Part shown: positions 23,816 through 32,429 of the stretch, one piece after another
Layout of the letters: every line of letters starts with the position of its first letter
Position numbering within the stretch: the stretch's first letter is position 1
NCBI RefSeq assembly: GCF_001613445.1
Contig: NZ_BDCJ01000029.1
Location: 1 to 64,000, forward strand
Reading direction: 5' to 3'
DNA: 64,000 nucleotides
DNA from: Nocardia grenadensis NBRC 108939
GTDB lineage: Bacteria; Actinomycetota; Actinomycetes; Mycobacteriales; Mycobacteriaceae
Translations under genes and position numbers: made by a program
Notes under the pieces: generated by a model
Seen by the model: the letters and a program-made list of their open reading frames with translations, nothing else
Database searches by the model: none
What the model was told of the DNA's origin: nothing

Positions 23816-25573
23816 CTAGCCGCGAACCCGGGCGAGCACCGCCTCGACCGCGGATTCGGCGGGCACGTCCTGGGCCTCGCCGGTGAACCGGTCACGCAGC
23901 TCGACCTTGCCCTCGGCCCAGCCCCGGCCGATCACCAACACGTAGGGCATACCGAGCAGTTCGGCATCCTTGAACTTCACCCCGGGCGAGGCGGTGCGGT
24001 CGTCGAAGAGCACGTCGAGACCCTGCGCGTGCAGCGCCGCCACCACTTCTTCGGCACCGGCCCGGGCGGCCTCGTCCTTGTTGGCGATCACCACGTGCAC
24101 GTCGTACGGCGCGACCTCCGACGGCCAGCGCAGTCCCTTGTCGTCGTGCTGCTGTTCGGCGATGACCGCGACCATGCGCGAGACACCGATCCCGTAGGAC
24201 CCCATCACGAGCCGCACCGGTTTACCGTTCTCCCCCAGCACATCGACCTCGAAGGCGTCGGTGTACTTGTAGCCGAGCTGGAAGATGTGGCCGATCTCGA
24301 TACCGCGCGCCGCGACCAGCGGGCCACGGCCGTCGGGCGATATATCCCCGTCGCGCACCTGCGCGGCCTCGATGGTGCCGTCCGGGGTGAAATCGCGGCC
24401 GGACACCAGGCCGACGATATGCTTGCCGGGCTCGTCGGCACCGGTGATCCAGGAGGTTCCGGTGACCACCCGCGGATCGACCAGGTAGCGGATACCGTTG
24501 GCCTGCAATCCCTTCGGGCCGATATAGCCCTTCACCAGGAAGGGGTTGGCGGCGAAATCGGCGTCGGTGAGCAGTTCGACCTCGGCCGGTTCGACCGAGG
24601 CGCCGAGACGTTTGTCGTCGACCTCGCGGTCGCCGGGTACGCCGATACCGACGATCTCGGTCTTCCCGTCGGGATGCCGCAGTTTCACCATGACGTTCTT
24701 CAGCGTGTCCGCGGCGGTCACCGGGCGGCCGAAGCGCTCAGCGATGCCCGCACCGTTCGCCCAGTCCACCAGGGTCGCGATGGTGGGGGTGTCGGGGGTG
24801 TCGTGGACCTGCGCCGCGGGCTGCCCTTCGAGGGGCAGCGGGTCGGGCGCCGGGGTGACCACGGCCTCCACATTCGCGGCGTACCCGGACTCCCGGCACA
24901 CCACGTAGGTGTCCTCACCGACCGGGCTGTCGGCCAGGAACTCCTCGGAGGCACTGCCGCCCATGGCGCCGGAGGTCGCGGCGACGATCACGTACTGCAC
25001 GCCGAGCCGGTCGAAGATGCGCTGGTAGGCCTCGCGGTGCGCGGTATAGCTGGCCTTCAGCCCGTCCTCGTCCAGGTCGAAGGAATAGGAGTCCTTCATG
25101 ATGAACTCGCGGCCGCGCAGGATGCCGGCCCGGGGCCGTTCCTCGTCGCGGTACTTGGCCTGGATCTGGTACAGGGTGACCGGCAGGTCCTTGTAGGAGT
25201 TGTACTCGCCCTTGACGGTGAGAGTGAACAGCTCCTCGTGGGTGGGACCGAGCAGATAGTCGGCGCCCTTGCGGTCCTGGAGCCGGAACAGGGCGTCACC
25301 GTATTCGGTCCAGCGGTTGGTGGCCTCGTAGGGGTCGCGCGGCAGCAGCGCCGGTAGCGAGATCTCCTGCGCGCCGATGGCGTTCATCTCCTCGCGCACC
25401 ACCTCCTCCACCTTGTGCAGCACCCGCAGGCCCAGCGGCAGCCACGAGTACACACCCGGCGCGATCCGGCGCACATAGCCGGCACGCACCAGCAGCTTGT
25501 GGCTGGGCACCTCGGCGTCGGCGGGGTCGTCGCGCAACGTACGGAGGAACAGTCGGGAGAGGCGGGTGATCAC
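23816..25573 (-). CDS. proS: Prolyl-tRNA synthetase
   Basis: 585 residues (M. tuberculosis ProRS has 582). Class II synthetase of the bacterial type with an editing insertion. Motif 1 lies around SWLPLGLRVLHKVEEVVREEMN, motif 2 around TLYQIQAKYRDEERPRAGILRGREFIMKDSYSF and motif 3 around GSYGIGVSRMVAVIAEQ. The insertion domain is between about 220 and 400 and the anticodon-binding domain is C-terminal. I use GTG 25573, matching the N-terminus VITRLSRLFLRTLRDDPADAEVPSHKLL known for this group; the longer open frame has no support. TACGCT lies eight bases before the GTG. Confidence 0.96.
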   Translation of the reverse strand: MITRLSRLFLRTLRDDPADAEVPSHKLLVRAGYVRRIAPGVYSWLPLGLRVLHKVEEVVREEMNAIGAQEISLPALLPRDPYEATNRWTEYGDALFRLQDRKGADYLLGPTHEELFTLTVKGEYNSYKDLPVTLYQIQAKYRDEERPRAGILRGREFIMKDSYSFDLDEDGLKASYTAHREAYQRIFDRLGVQYVIVAATSGAMGGSASEEFLADSPVGEDTYVVCRESGYAANVEAVVTPAPDPLPLEGQPAAQVHDTPDTPTIATLVDWANGAGIAERFGRPVTAADTLKNVMVKLRHPDGKTEIVGIGVPGDREVDDKRLGASVEPAEVELLTDADFAANPFLVKGYIGPKGLQANGIRYLVDPRVVTGTSWITGADEPGKHIVGLVSGRDFTPDGTIEAAQVRDGDISPDGRGPLVAARGIEIGHIFQLGYKYTDAFEVDVLGENGKPVRLVMGSYGIGVSRMVAVIAEQQHDDKGLRWPSEVAPYDVHVVIANKDEAARAGAEEVVAALHAQGLDVLFDDRTASPGVKFKDAELLGMPYVLVIGRGWAEGKVELRDRFTGEAQDVPAESAVEAVLARVRG

Positions 25574-25581
25574 GGTTGCCC

Positions 25582-25587
25582 AGCGTA
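25582..25587 (-). promoter_or_regulatory. -10 element for leaderless proS transcript
   Basis: TACGCT on the minus strand, eight bases before GTG 25573. It supports the short start of proS. Confidence 0.5.
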
Positions 25588-25706
25588 GCCCCTGTGCGTC
25601 CGCCGGCCACATTCGATTACCGGTGGTGGGCGCCGTGCGCTCGGGACGGCCGCCGGACCCCGGATCCGTCCCGCCGGGGCCGGCGGGCGGGCGCGGCGGC
25701 GACCGG

Positions 25707-25712
25707 TACCGT
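25707..25712 (+). promoter_or_regulatory. -10 element for leaderless yaaA transcript
   Basis: TACCGT, eight bases before GTG 25721. It is divergent from the proS element 120 bases away. Confidence 0.5.
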
Positions 25713-25720
25713 AACCGGTC

Positions 25721-26464
25721 GTGCTGGTGCTGCTCCCCCCTTCCGAAACCAAATCCGACGGCGGTTCCGGCGGCCCGCTGGAGCTGTCGGCGCTGGCCTT
25801 CGACTCGCTCACCGAGGTCCGGGCGCAGCTGATCGGCGACCTGGTCGCACTGGCCGGCGACCCGGATGCCGCCCGGGCCGCCCTGGGACTCGGTAAGAGC
25901 TCCGAGGCCGAGCTGGCCCGCAATGCCGCGGTGCGCACCTCCCCCACCCGGCCCGCGCTGGAACGCTATACCGGCGTTCTGTACGACGCGCTGGACGCGA
26001 GTTCCTTCACCCGCGCCCAGCGCGCGAAAGCACTCGCCCGGATCGCGGTCGGCTCGGCGCTTTTCGGCGCGGTCCGCGCCGGTGATCCCATCCCCGCGTA
26101 CCGGCTGTCGGGCGGCTCGAAACTGCCGGGCCGGCCGACCCTGGCGGCGGTCTGGCGTGATCACCTGGGCCCGGCCCTGCGCGACGCGGCGGGCGACGAA
26201 CTCGTGGTGGACCTGCGATCGGGCACCTACCAGCAGCTCGGCCGGGTACCGGGGGCGGTCACCGCGACGGTGCTCACCGAGCACGCGGACGGATCACGCA
26301 CGGTGGTCAGCCACTTCAACAAGCACCACAAGGGACTGCTGGCCCGGGCCCTGGTACTCACCCGCGCCGAACTCGGGGATATCCGGGCGGTCGCCCGGGT
26401 CGCGAACAAGGCGGGACTGCGCACCGAGGTCGCCTCCGATACCGAGCTGGTCGTCCTCACCTGA
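25721..26464 (+). CDS. yaaA: Peroxide stress protein YaaA (DUF328)
   Basis: 247 residues starting at GTG with MLVLLPPSETKSDGG, the family signature. The later RYTGVLYDALDASSFT, KLPGRPTLAAVWRDHL, DLRSGTYQQL and SHFNKHHKGLLARAL also fit the YaaA/DUF328 family. E. coli YaaA lowers intracellular free iron during hydrogen peroxide stress and binds DNA; the same role is assumed here. It is divergent from proS and upstream of cysG. Confidence 0.9.
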   Translation: MLVLLPPSETKSDGGSGGPLELSALAFDSLTEVRAQLIGDLVALAGDPDAARAALGLGKSSEAELARNAAVRTSPTRPALERYTGVLYDALDASSFTRAQRAKALARIAVGSALFGAVRAGDPIPAYRLSGGSKLPGRPTLAAVWRDHLGPALRDAAGDELVVDLRSGTYQQLGRVPGAVTATVLTEHADGSRTVVSHFNKHHKGLLARALVLTRAELGDIRAVARVANKAGLRTEVASDTELVVLT

Positions 26465-26516
26465 TCCGGGGCCTGGGCCCCCGGCGGGCGGCTGCGGACT
26501 GCGCCACCCCGGGCCG

Positions 26517-26522
26517 TAGGCT
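26517..26522 (+). promoter_or_regulatory. -10 element for leaderless cysG transcript
   Basis: TAGGCT, eight bases before GTG 26531. No Shine-Dalgarno sequence is seen. Confidence 0.5.
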
Positions 26523-26530
26523 CGAGTCTT

Positions 26531-27802
26531 GTGCCGAACACGTCAGCCGATACCGACAACCTGTCCGCCGGGGACTCGAACTACCTGGTGGGACTCGATC
26601 TGAACGGACGCCGGGTCGTCGTCGTGGGTGGAGGCAGTGTGGCACAGCGCCGGTTGGGCCTGCTCATCGCCGCCGGCGCGGCCGTCGAGGTGATCACCCG
26701 GGCGGCCACCCCAGCGGTCGAGGCGATGGCCACCGCGGGTCAGATCACGCTCAGGCTGCGCGATTACGCCGACGGTGACCTCGACGGCGCCTGGTACGCC
26801 ATCGCCTGCACCGACGGACCCGAGACCAATGCCGCCGTCGTCGCCGAGGCCACTCGGCGCCGGATCTTCTGCGTCCGCGCCGATCACGCGCAATCCGGCA
26901 CGGCGGTCACCCCGGCGACCGCCCGTTACGACGGGATGACCCTGGGCGTACTGGCCGGCGGCCGGCATCGACGCTCGGCCGCGGTCCGCACGGCACTGCT
27001 GGAAGCGCTGCAATCGGGTGTGGTCACCGACGACGCGACCCCCATGACGCCCGGAGTCGCCCTGGTCGGTGGTGGGCCCGGCGACCCGGACCTGATCACC
27101 GTGCGCGGCCGCCGGCTCCTGGCCCGGGCCGATCTGGTGGTGGCCGACCGGCTGGCCCCGCCGGAGCTGCTGGCCGAGCTGGGGCCCGATGTCGAGGTGG
27201 TGGACGCGGCCAAGATCCCGTACGGACGCGCGATGGCGCAGGACGCGATCAATCAGGCGCTGGTGGACGGTGCCCGGGCGGGCAAGTTCGTGGTCCGGCT
27301 CAAGGGCGGTGATCCCTATGTGTTCGGCCGCGGTTACGAGGAACTCGAGGCCTGTGTCGACGCCGGGGTGCCGGTGACGGTGGTGCCGGGAGTCACCAGC
27401 CCGATCTCGGTTCCGGCGGCCGCCGGGATCCCGGTCACCCATCGCGGGGTGACCCATGAGTTCGTGGTGGTCAGTGGTCATATCCCGCCGGACCATCCGG
27501 ATTCGCTGGTCGATTGGCCGGCGCTGGCCCAGCTGCGCGGCACCCTGGTCCTGATGATGGCGGTGGAGCGGATCGAACAGTTCGCGGCGGTCCTGCGCGC
27601 GGGTGGCCGCCCCGCCGAAACCCCGGCCACGGTGATCCAGGAGGGCACCCTGCGTGGTCAGCGGGTACTGCGGGCCACACTCGCCGATGTCGCCGAACGC
27701 GTCCGCGCCGAAGGGATCCGGCCGCCCGCGATCATTGTGATCGGGCCCACGGCCGGGTTCAGCGCCGTGCCGGTAGCGGCCGGCGACAGTCGGTTACAGT
27801 GA
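26531..27802 (+). CDS. cysG: Bifunctional siroheme synthase / uroporphyrinogen-III C-methyltransferase
   Basis: 423 residues. The N-terminal part (about 20-170) is a precorrin-2 dehydrogenase/ferrochelatase-like domain with VVVVGGGSVAQRRLGLLIAAGA. The C-terminal part (about 175-415) is a SUMT methyltransferase with LVGGGPGDPDLITVRGRRLL, VVADRL, RLKGGDPYVFGRG and VVPGVTSPISVPAAAGIPVTHRG. It converts uroporphyrinogen III to precorrin-2 and sirohydrochlorin, feeding siroheme and, with the cob genes at 33-43 kb, cobalamin. It matches Rv2847c, but is on the opposite strand relative to cobB. Confidence 0.95.
   Translation: MPNTSADTDNLSAGDSNYLVGLDLNGRRVVVVGGGSVAQRRLGLLIAAGAAVEVITRAATPAVEAMATAGQITLRLRDYADGDLDGAWYAIACTDGPETNAAVVAEATRRRIFCVRADHAQSGTAVTPATARYDGMTLGVLAGGRHRRSAAVRTALLEALQSGVVTDDATPMTPGVALVGGGPGDPDLITVRGRRLLARADLVVADRLAPPELLAELGPDVEVVDAAKIPYGRAMAQDAINQALVDGARAGKFVVRLKGGDPYVFGRGYEELEACVDAGVPVTVVPGVTSPISVPAAAGIPVTHRGVTHEFVVVSGHIPPDHPDSLVDWPALAQLRGTLVLMMAVERIEQFAAVLRAGGRPAETPATVIQEGTLRGQRVLRATLADVAERVRAEGIRPPAIIVIGPTAGFSAVPVAAGDSRLQ
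27795..27800 (+). promoter_or_regulatory. -10 element for leaderless efpA transcript, inside cysG end
   Basis: TACAGT overlaps the last codons of cysG and lies eight bases before GTG 27809, so efpA can be transcribed separately from cysG. Confidence 0.45.
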
Positions 27803-27808
27803 CCCACT

Positions 27809-29290
27809 GTGCTCGATAACCCCCCAGCTATCAAATATCCGGTGACGAAACGAGCCTTCGGCCTCGCCATTCTCGTGCTCAGCGGGTTACAGCTGATGGT
27901 GGTGCTGGACGGCACCGTGGTGATCCTGGCCCTGCCGCGGTTGCAGGAGGAGATGGGGCTGTCCAGTTCGGGCAGCGCGTGGACCATCACCGCCTACGGG
28001 CTGCCGTTCGCCGGCCTGATGCTGCTCGGCGGCCGGATCGGCGACTCGTTCGGACGCCGGCGAATGTTCGTCCTCGGTGTCGGCCTGTTCACACTGGCCT
28101 CCATGCTGTGTGGGCTGGCGCAGGGCGAGCAGATGCTCGTCGCCGCGCGCGCCTTCCAGGGCACCGGTGCCGCGCTCGCCGCGCCCACCGCGTTCGCGCT
28201 GGTCGCCAGCACCTTCGCCCCGGGCAAGGTCCGCAACCAGGCCTTCGCCATCTTCGGCTCGATGGTGGCGCTGGGTTCGGTCGGTGGACTGGTGATCGGC
28301 GGGGCACTCACCGAGGCCAGCTGGCGATGGATCTTCCTGATCAATGTGCCGATCGGTGTGCTCATCGTGATCGGCGCGCTGGTCGCGCTCCGCGATACCC
28401 ACCATCAGCGGCTCACGCTGGACGTGCGCGGTGCGTTCCTCGGCACCCTGGCGTGTGCCCTCATCGTCTGGGGCGCCACCGAGGGACCGGAACTCGGCTG
28501 GGGAGACCCGCTGGTCTACGGCACGCTGATCGCGGGCGCGGTACTGCTGCCGGTTTTCGTCTTCGCCGAACGTCACGTGGACAACCCGCTGCTGCCGTGG
28601 ACCCTGTTCGACAGCCGCGACCGCGTCGCCACCTTCGTGGTGATCCTGCTCGCCAGCGGCGTGCTGGGCGCCACCACCTATTTCGCCGGTCTGTTCGTGC
28701 AGAACGTGGTGGGTTACAGCCCGCTGGTCGCCGGGATCTCGTTCATCCCGTTCACCGTCGGCGTCGGCCTCGGCAGCGCGGTGGCCACCCGGTTGGCGCT
28801 GCACGTCGCGCCCCGCTGGTTGCTGGTCGGCGCGGCGGTGGTGCTCATGGCCGGCCTCGGTTACGGCTCGACGCTGGACGCCGACGTCGGCTACTGGTCC
28901 ACCCTGCTGCCGCTGTTCTCGGTGATCGGCTTCGGCATCGGTATCGCCATGGTGCTCATCCCGCTGTGTGTGCTGGTCGGGGTGCCGCCGGACGAGATCG
29001 GCCCGCTTTCGGCGATCGGCCAGATGTTCCTGAATCTGGGGACCCCCATCGCTATCGGCGTACTCACCCCGCTGGCCGCCTCCCGGACCCTGTCCGAGGG
29101 CGGGACCATCAAGAAACCGGCCGAGATGTCGGCCGCCGAGATCACCGCGCTCGGTGACGGTTACACCCTGGCCCTGTTGGTGGCCGCCATCGGCGGCCTG
29201 CTGGTGGGCCTGATCGCGCTGACCCTGCGCTACACCGCGGAAGAGGTCGCCCGGGCCCAGCACGCCCAGGACGAGGCCCAGTCGGCCTGA
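27809..29290 (+). CDS. efpA: MFS multidrug efflux transporter, EfpA orthologue
   Basis: 493 residues, DHA2/QacA family with about 14 membrane segments. Motif A is GGRIGDSFGRRRMFVLG, motif D1-like LDGTVVILALPRLQEEMGLS near residue 30, and motif C-like GSVGGLVIGGALTEASWRWIFLINVPIG. M. tuberculosis EfpA (Rv2846c) is next to cysG as well and has been implicated in drug efflux; it was recently assigned lipid transport. The stop lies 25 bases from the convergent oxidoreductase gene. Confidence 0.9.
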   Translation: MLDNPPAIKYPVTKRAFGLAILVLSGLQLMVVLDGTVVILALPRLQEEMGLSSSGSAWTITAYGLPFAGLMLLGGRIGDSFGRRRMFVLGVGLFTLASMLCGLAQGEQMLVAARAFQGTGAALAAPTAFALVASTFAPGKVRNQAFAIFGSMVALGSVGGLVIGGALTEASWRWIFLINVPIGVLIVIGALVALRDTHHQRLTLDVRGAFLGTLACALIVWGATEGPELGWGDPLVYGTLIAGAVLLPVFVFAERHVDNPLLPWTLFDSRDRVATFVVILLASGVLGATTYFAGLFVQNVVGYSPLVAGISFIPFTVGVGLGSAVATRLALHVAPRWLLVGAAVVLMAGLGYGSTLDADVGYWSTLLPLFSVIGFGIGIAMVLIPLCVLVGVPPDEIGPLSAIGQMFLNLGTPIAIGVLTPLAASRTLSEGGTIKKPAEMSAAEITALGDGYTLALLVAAIGGLLVGLIALTLRYTAEEVARAQHAQDEAQSA

Positions 29291-29314
29291 GCCCGGAGAC
29301 CACCGGTCACCGCG

Positions 29315-29725
29315 TCACAACCGCCCGGTGATCTTGGTCGGGGTGATCCGCACCGCCACCCGCGGGCCGTCGTCCACCGAGGCCGGATTGAACTCGGCGT
29401 ACGGCTTTCCGGTGTACTTGATCGACATCCGGTCACCGACCAGCATGTCGGGGTCCGGGGTGAGGGTGGCGGTACCGCGGATCTCCGCGTAGACGTACGG
29501 GTTGTCCGGCGGCGCGATCAGCACCGAGATACGCGGATCGCGGGCCAGGTTCTTGCCCTGGACGCGGTCGGTCGTCGTGGAGTAGAGCAACTCGTCCCCG
29601 TCCCGGTCGATCCAGGTGACGGTCAGATGCGGATGCCCGTCGCGGCCGACGGTGGCCACGGTGACGAACAGTTTGGCATCGTCGATGTACTTCTTGACGG
29701 TGTCGGGCAACGAGATAGCGCTCAT
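29315..29725 (-). CDS. PPOX-class F420/FMN-dependent oxidoreductase
   Basis: 136 residues from ATG 29725 (MSAISLPDTVKKYIDD), the usual start and length of the split beta-barrel F420-dependent FDOR-B group. It shows ATVGRDGHPHLTVTWIDRDGDELLYSTTTDRVQGKNLARDPRISVLI. The cofactor is F420 or a flavin; typical substrates include biliverdin-like or quinone compounds, so the reaction is open. The frame is open upstream to 29920 but the added residues are not family-like. No clear ribosome-binding site supports the start. Confidence 0.8.
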   Translation of the reverse strand: MSAISLPDTVKKYIDDAKLFVTVATVGRDGHPHLTVTWIDRDGDELLYSTTTDRVQGKNLARDPRISVLIAPPDNPYVYAEIRGTATLTPDPDMLVGDRMSIKYTGKPYAEFNPASVDDGPRVAVRITPTKITGRL

Positions 29726-30164
29726 GCACACGAGCAACCCGCTCCGGTGGATGTTCATTCCGGCCCACCCCGGCGGATCCGCTCCCAGCGCCGCCGACAG
29801 GCTGCCGAGTTCGGCCTGTGTGGCCAACTCCGGCAACGCGGCCGGGCCGTGGTCGGCGTGGCGGTCGTGGGTCCGCTCGGGCATCCGGCTCACGGCTCCG
29901 CGCCCACCTCGCGTGGTCACGCCGGCGCAGCGTCACCCTCATCGTGGTCCTCCCACCCGGCGGAGCGACTCACCCCGGACATCGAAGGAATTATGGTCGG
30001 CCGGCCGCGCCCGGGGAGCGATTCGCGACAGCCACCCGATGATCCGCCGAATCGACACCGCCCGAGACTGAAACACGTTACAGTCTCCCGCACGCGAGCG
30101 ACCCGGTGCCGTATCGGACCGGGCAGTCGCCGCGTCGAGGCCGGATGGCGTCAGGAGGACGACG
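29726..30164. other. Intergenic region between divergent genes
   Basis: About 440 bases without a supported gene. The left 200 bases continue as open frame upstream of the oxidoreductase but without coding character. The only clear signal is the large palindrome at 30064-30087. The ribosome-binding site AGGAGG of the phosphotransferase gene is at the right edge. Confidence 0.5.
30064..30087. promoter_or_regulatory. 24-bp near-perfect operator palindrome
   Basis: Left arm GAGACTGAAAC (30064-30074) and right arm GTTACAGTCTC (30077-30087) are inverted repeats with one mismatch in 11 bp around AC. This is the size and symmetry of a TetR-family operator. It lies 77 bases before the phosphotransferase operon. 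The cognate regulator is not encoded next to it. Confidence 0.65.
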
Positions 30165-31295
30165 ATGCCCGACGATGTGAACCCCACCGAACATATGCGG
30201 CTCACCACCAGCGAACGCGATCTGGACACGCTGGCGGGTCAACTCTCCGCGTGGTTACAGAACCGGGTCGGCGCCGACGAACCACCGGTCATCAGTGATC
30301 TGCAACGGCCGCTGTCCGGGGGCCTGTCCAGCGCCTCGGTACTGTTCGACGCGCACTGGAAGGCCGGCGGCCGCACCGAGGGGGGCGCCTTCGTCGCGCG
30401 GATGATCCCAGAGGAGGGCGCATTCCCGGTTTTCGAGAAATACGATCTGGAACTGCAGTACCGGGTCATCACCGAAATCGCCGCCGCCACCGAGGTCCCG
30501 GTACCGCGGTTGCGCTGGCTGGAAACCGGTAGCGCGGCCTGCGGTGCGCCGTTCTTCGTGATGGACCGGGTCCCGGGCCGTATCCCGGGCGACAATCCGC
30601 CCTACGTGTTCGCGGGCTGGCTCTACGACGCGACCACCGCCGAGCGGGCCGAACTCACCCGCAACACCCTCGACGTCCTGGCCCGGATCCACGCGTTGCC
30701 CGAACCGGCGCAACGGTTCCCCGAACTCGACGGGCCGGGTACGGCGCTACGCCGCCATATCGAAGCGGACCGGGCCTGGTACCACTGGGCGCTGGCCGGC
30801 GACGGCTACGAGATCCCGCTCATCGAGCGCGCTTTCGACTGGCTGGACCAGAACTTTCCCGACGATCCCGGGCCGGATGTGTTGAGCTGGGGTGATGCCC
30901 GGCCCGGCAATATCATCTACGAGGGATTCACCCCGGTCGCCGTATTGGACTGGGAGATGGCCACACTGGGTCCGCGCGAACTCGATCTGGCCTGGATGAT
31001 CTTCCTGCACCGCTTCTTCCAGGACATCGCCACCGGATTCGGCTTCCCCGGCCTCCCCGATTTCCTGCGCCGCGACGAGGTCGTCGCGCACTACGAGAAG
31101 GTCAGCGGCCACACCGTTACGAATCTGGACTTCTACCTCACCTATGCCGCGCTGCGGCACGCGATCGTCATGGCCCGGATCAAACGCCGGATGATCCATA
31201 TGGGCGAGGACACCTCCCCGGTGGAGCGCGACGACTACATCATGCACCGCGCCACCCTGGAAGCCCTGCTCGACGGCACCTACGGATGGGACTGA
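30165..31295 (+). CDS. Aminoglycoside phosphotransferase-fold kinase
   Basis: 376 residues with the APH/ACAD10-like kinase fold. The catalytic loop reads SWGDARPGNIIY (Asp as base, Asn for metal) and is followed by AVLDWEMATLGPRELDLAW with the metal-binding Asp. The N-terminal lobe has RPLSGGLSSASVLFDA and FVARMIPEE. Relatives act on hydroxyacyl-CoA intermediates or other small alcohols; antibiotic resistance is unlikely for this subgroup. AGGAGG precedes the ATG. The next gene starts one base after its stop, so the two form an operon, probably under the palindrome at 30064. Confidence 0.85.
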   Translation: MPDDVNPTEHMRLTTSERDLDTLAGQLSAWLQNRVGADEPPVISDLQRPLSGGLSSASVLFDAHWKAGGRTEGGAFVARMIPEEGAFPVFEKYDLELQYRVITEIAAATEVPVPRLRWLETGSAACGAPFFVMDRVPGRIPGDNPPYVFAGWLYDATTAERAELTRNTLDVLARIHALPEPAQRFPELDGPGTALRRHIEADRAWYHWALAGDGYEIPLIERAFDWLDQNFPDDPGPDVLSWGDARPGNIIYEGFTPVAVLDWEMATLGPRELDLAWMIFLHRFFQDIATGFGFPGLPDFLRRDEVVAHYEKVSGHTVTNLDFYLTYAALRHAIVMARIKRRMIHMGEDTSPVERDDYIMHRATLEALLDGTYGWD

Positions 31296-31296
31296 G

Positions 31297-32427
31297 ATGA
31301 GCGAACCCACCGCCCACACCCCGGCCACCGCCCCGGGGCCCCTGGACGAGTACCCGATCCACCAGACACCGCTGCCCATCGCCCGGGCCGCGACCAGCGA
31401 CCGGAACTTCTACGATCGCAGCTATTTCAACGCGCACAACCGCGACGGCGCGATCATGCTGGTGACCGGATTCGGGGTGTATCCGAACCTCGGTGTCGCC
31501 GACGCCTACGCCGCGGTACGCCGCGGCGACGAGATCACCTCCGTGCGGTTCTCCGACGCGCGCAGCGACCGGAGTCTGGATATGGCGGTCGGCGGTTACC
31601 GGATCGAAGTGGTCGAACCGCTGCGCCGCATCCGGGTGGTGTGCGAACACGAGGACCTGGGCCTCGACCTCACCTGGACCGGCGCCTTCCCCGCCGTGCA
31701 GGAGCAACCGCACATCATGCTTGCCGGTAACCGTCCGACCCTCGACGCCTCCCGCTTCGCCCAGGTCGGCTCGTGGGCGGGCACGCTGGCGATCGGCGGC
31801 GAGGACATCACCGTGGCCCCGGCGATCTGGACCGGTACCAGGGACCGCTCCTGGGGTATCCGGCCCGTCGGCGAGGCCGAACCGCCGGGCCGGGCTGCCA
31901 CCGAGGGCACCGGCGGGTTCTGGTGGCTGTACGTGCCGCTGCGATTCGATGATTTCGCGGTGGTGGTGATCATCCAGGAGAATCCCGACGGCTACCGGAC
32001 GCTCAACGACGCGGTCCGGGTGTTCCCGGACGGATCGGTGGAACAGCTGGGCTGGCCGCGGATCACCATCGACTACCGATCCGGGACCCGCCATCCCGAG
32101 AGCGCGAGCCTGGAACTGCGGACTCCCGACGGAAAACCGCTGACCATCGACATCCACACCGTCACCGGGATACCGCTGCACATCGGCTGCGGTTACGGCG
32201 GCGACCCGGACTGGCAGCACGGACAGTGGAAGGGCCGCGACTGGTCGTGGGCCAACAGCTACGACCTCACCGATCCGGCGATCGCCGGGCGGATCCCGTG
32301 GGGCGTCACCGATCACATCGCGCACGCCCGCTGCGGGGACGCCGAAGGCTGGGGACTGTTCGAACACGCCAGCGTCGGCCGGCACGACCCCACCGGTTTC
32401 GCGGATCTGCTGTCGGTGGCGCCTTGA
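31297..32427 (+). CDS. Hypothetical protein coupled to the phosphotransferase
   Basis: 376 residues, no signal peptide or membrane segment. It is beta-rich with many tryptophans, for example GTRDRSWGIRP, GFWWLYVPLRFDDFAVVVIIQE and KGRDWSWANSYDLTDP, and ends in GWGLFEHASVGRHDPTGF. This layout recalls two-domain lipocalin-like folds of the AttH/carotenoid hydratase type that bind hydrophobic ligands; I rate that as inference only. It starts one base after the phosphotransferase stop, so the two proteins probably share a substrate. Function unknown. Confidence 0.7.
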   Translation: MSEPTAHTPATAPGPLDEYPIHQTPLPIARAATSDRNFYDRSYFNAHNRDGAIMLVTGFGVYPNLGVADAYAAVRRGDEITSVRFSDARSDRSLDMAVGGYRIEVVEPLRRIRVVCEHEDLGLDLTWTGAFPAVQEQPHIMLAGNRPTLDASRFAQVGSWAGTLAIGGEDITVAPAIWTGTRDRSWGIRPVGEAEPPGRAATEGTGGFWWLYVPLRFDDFAVVVIIQENPDGYRTLNDAVRVFPDGSVEQLGWPRITIDYRSGTRHPESASLELRTPDGKPLTIDIHTVTGIPLHIGCGYGGDPDWQHGQWKGRDWSWANSYDLTDPAIAGRIPWGVTDHIAHARCGDAEGWGLFEHASVGRHDPTGFADLLSVAP

Positions 32428-32429
32428 AG

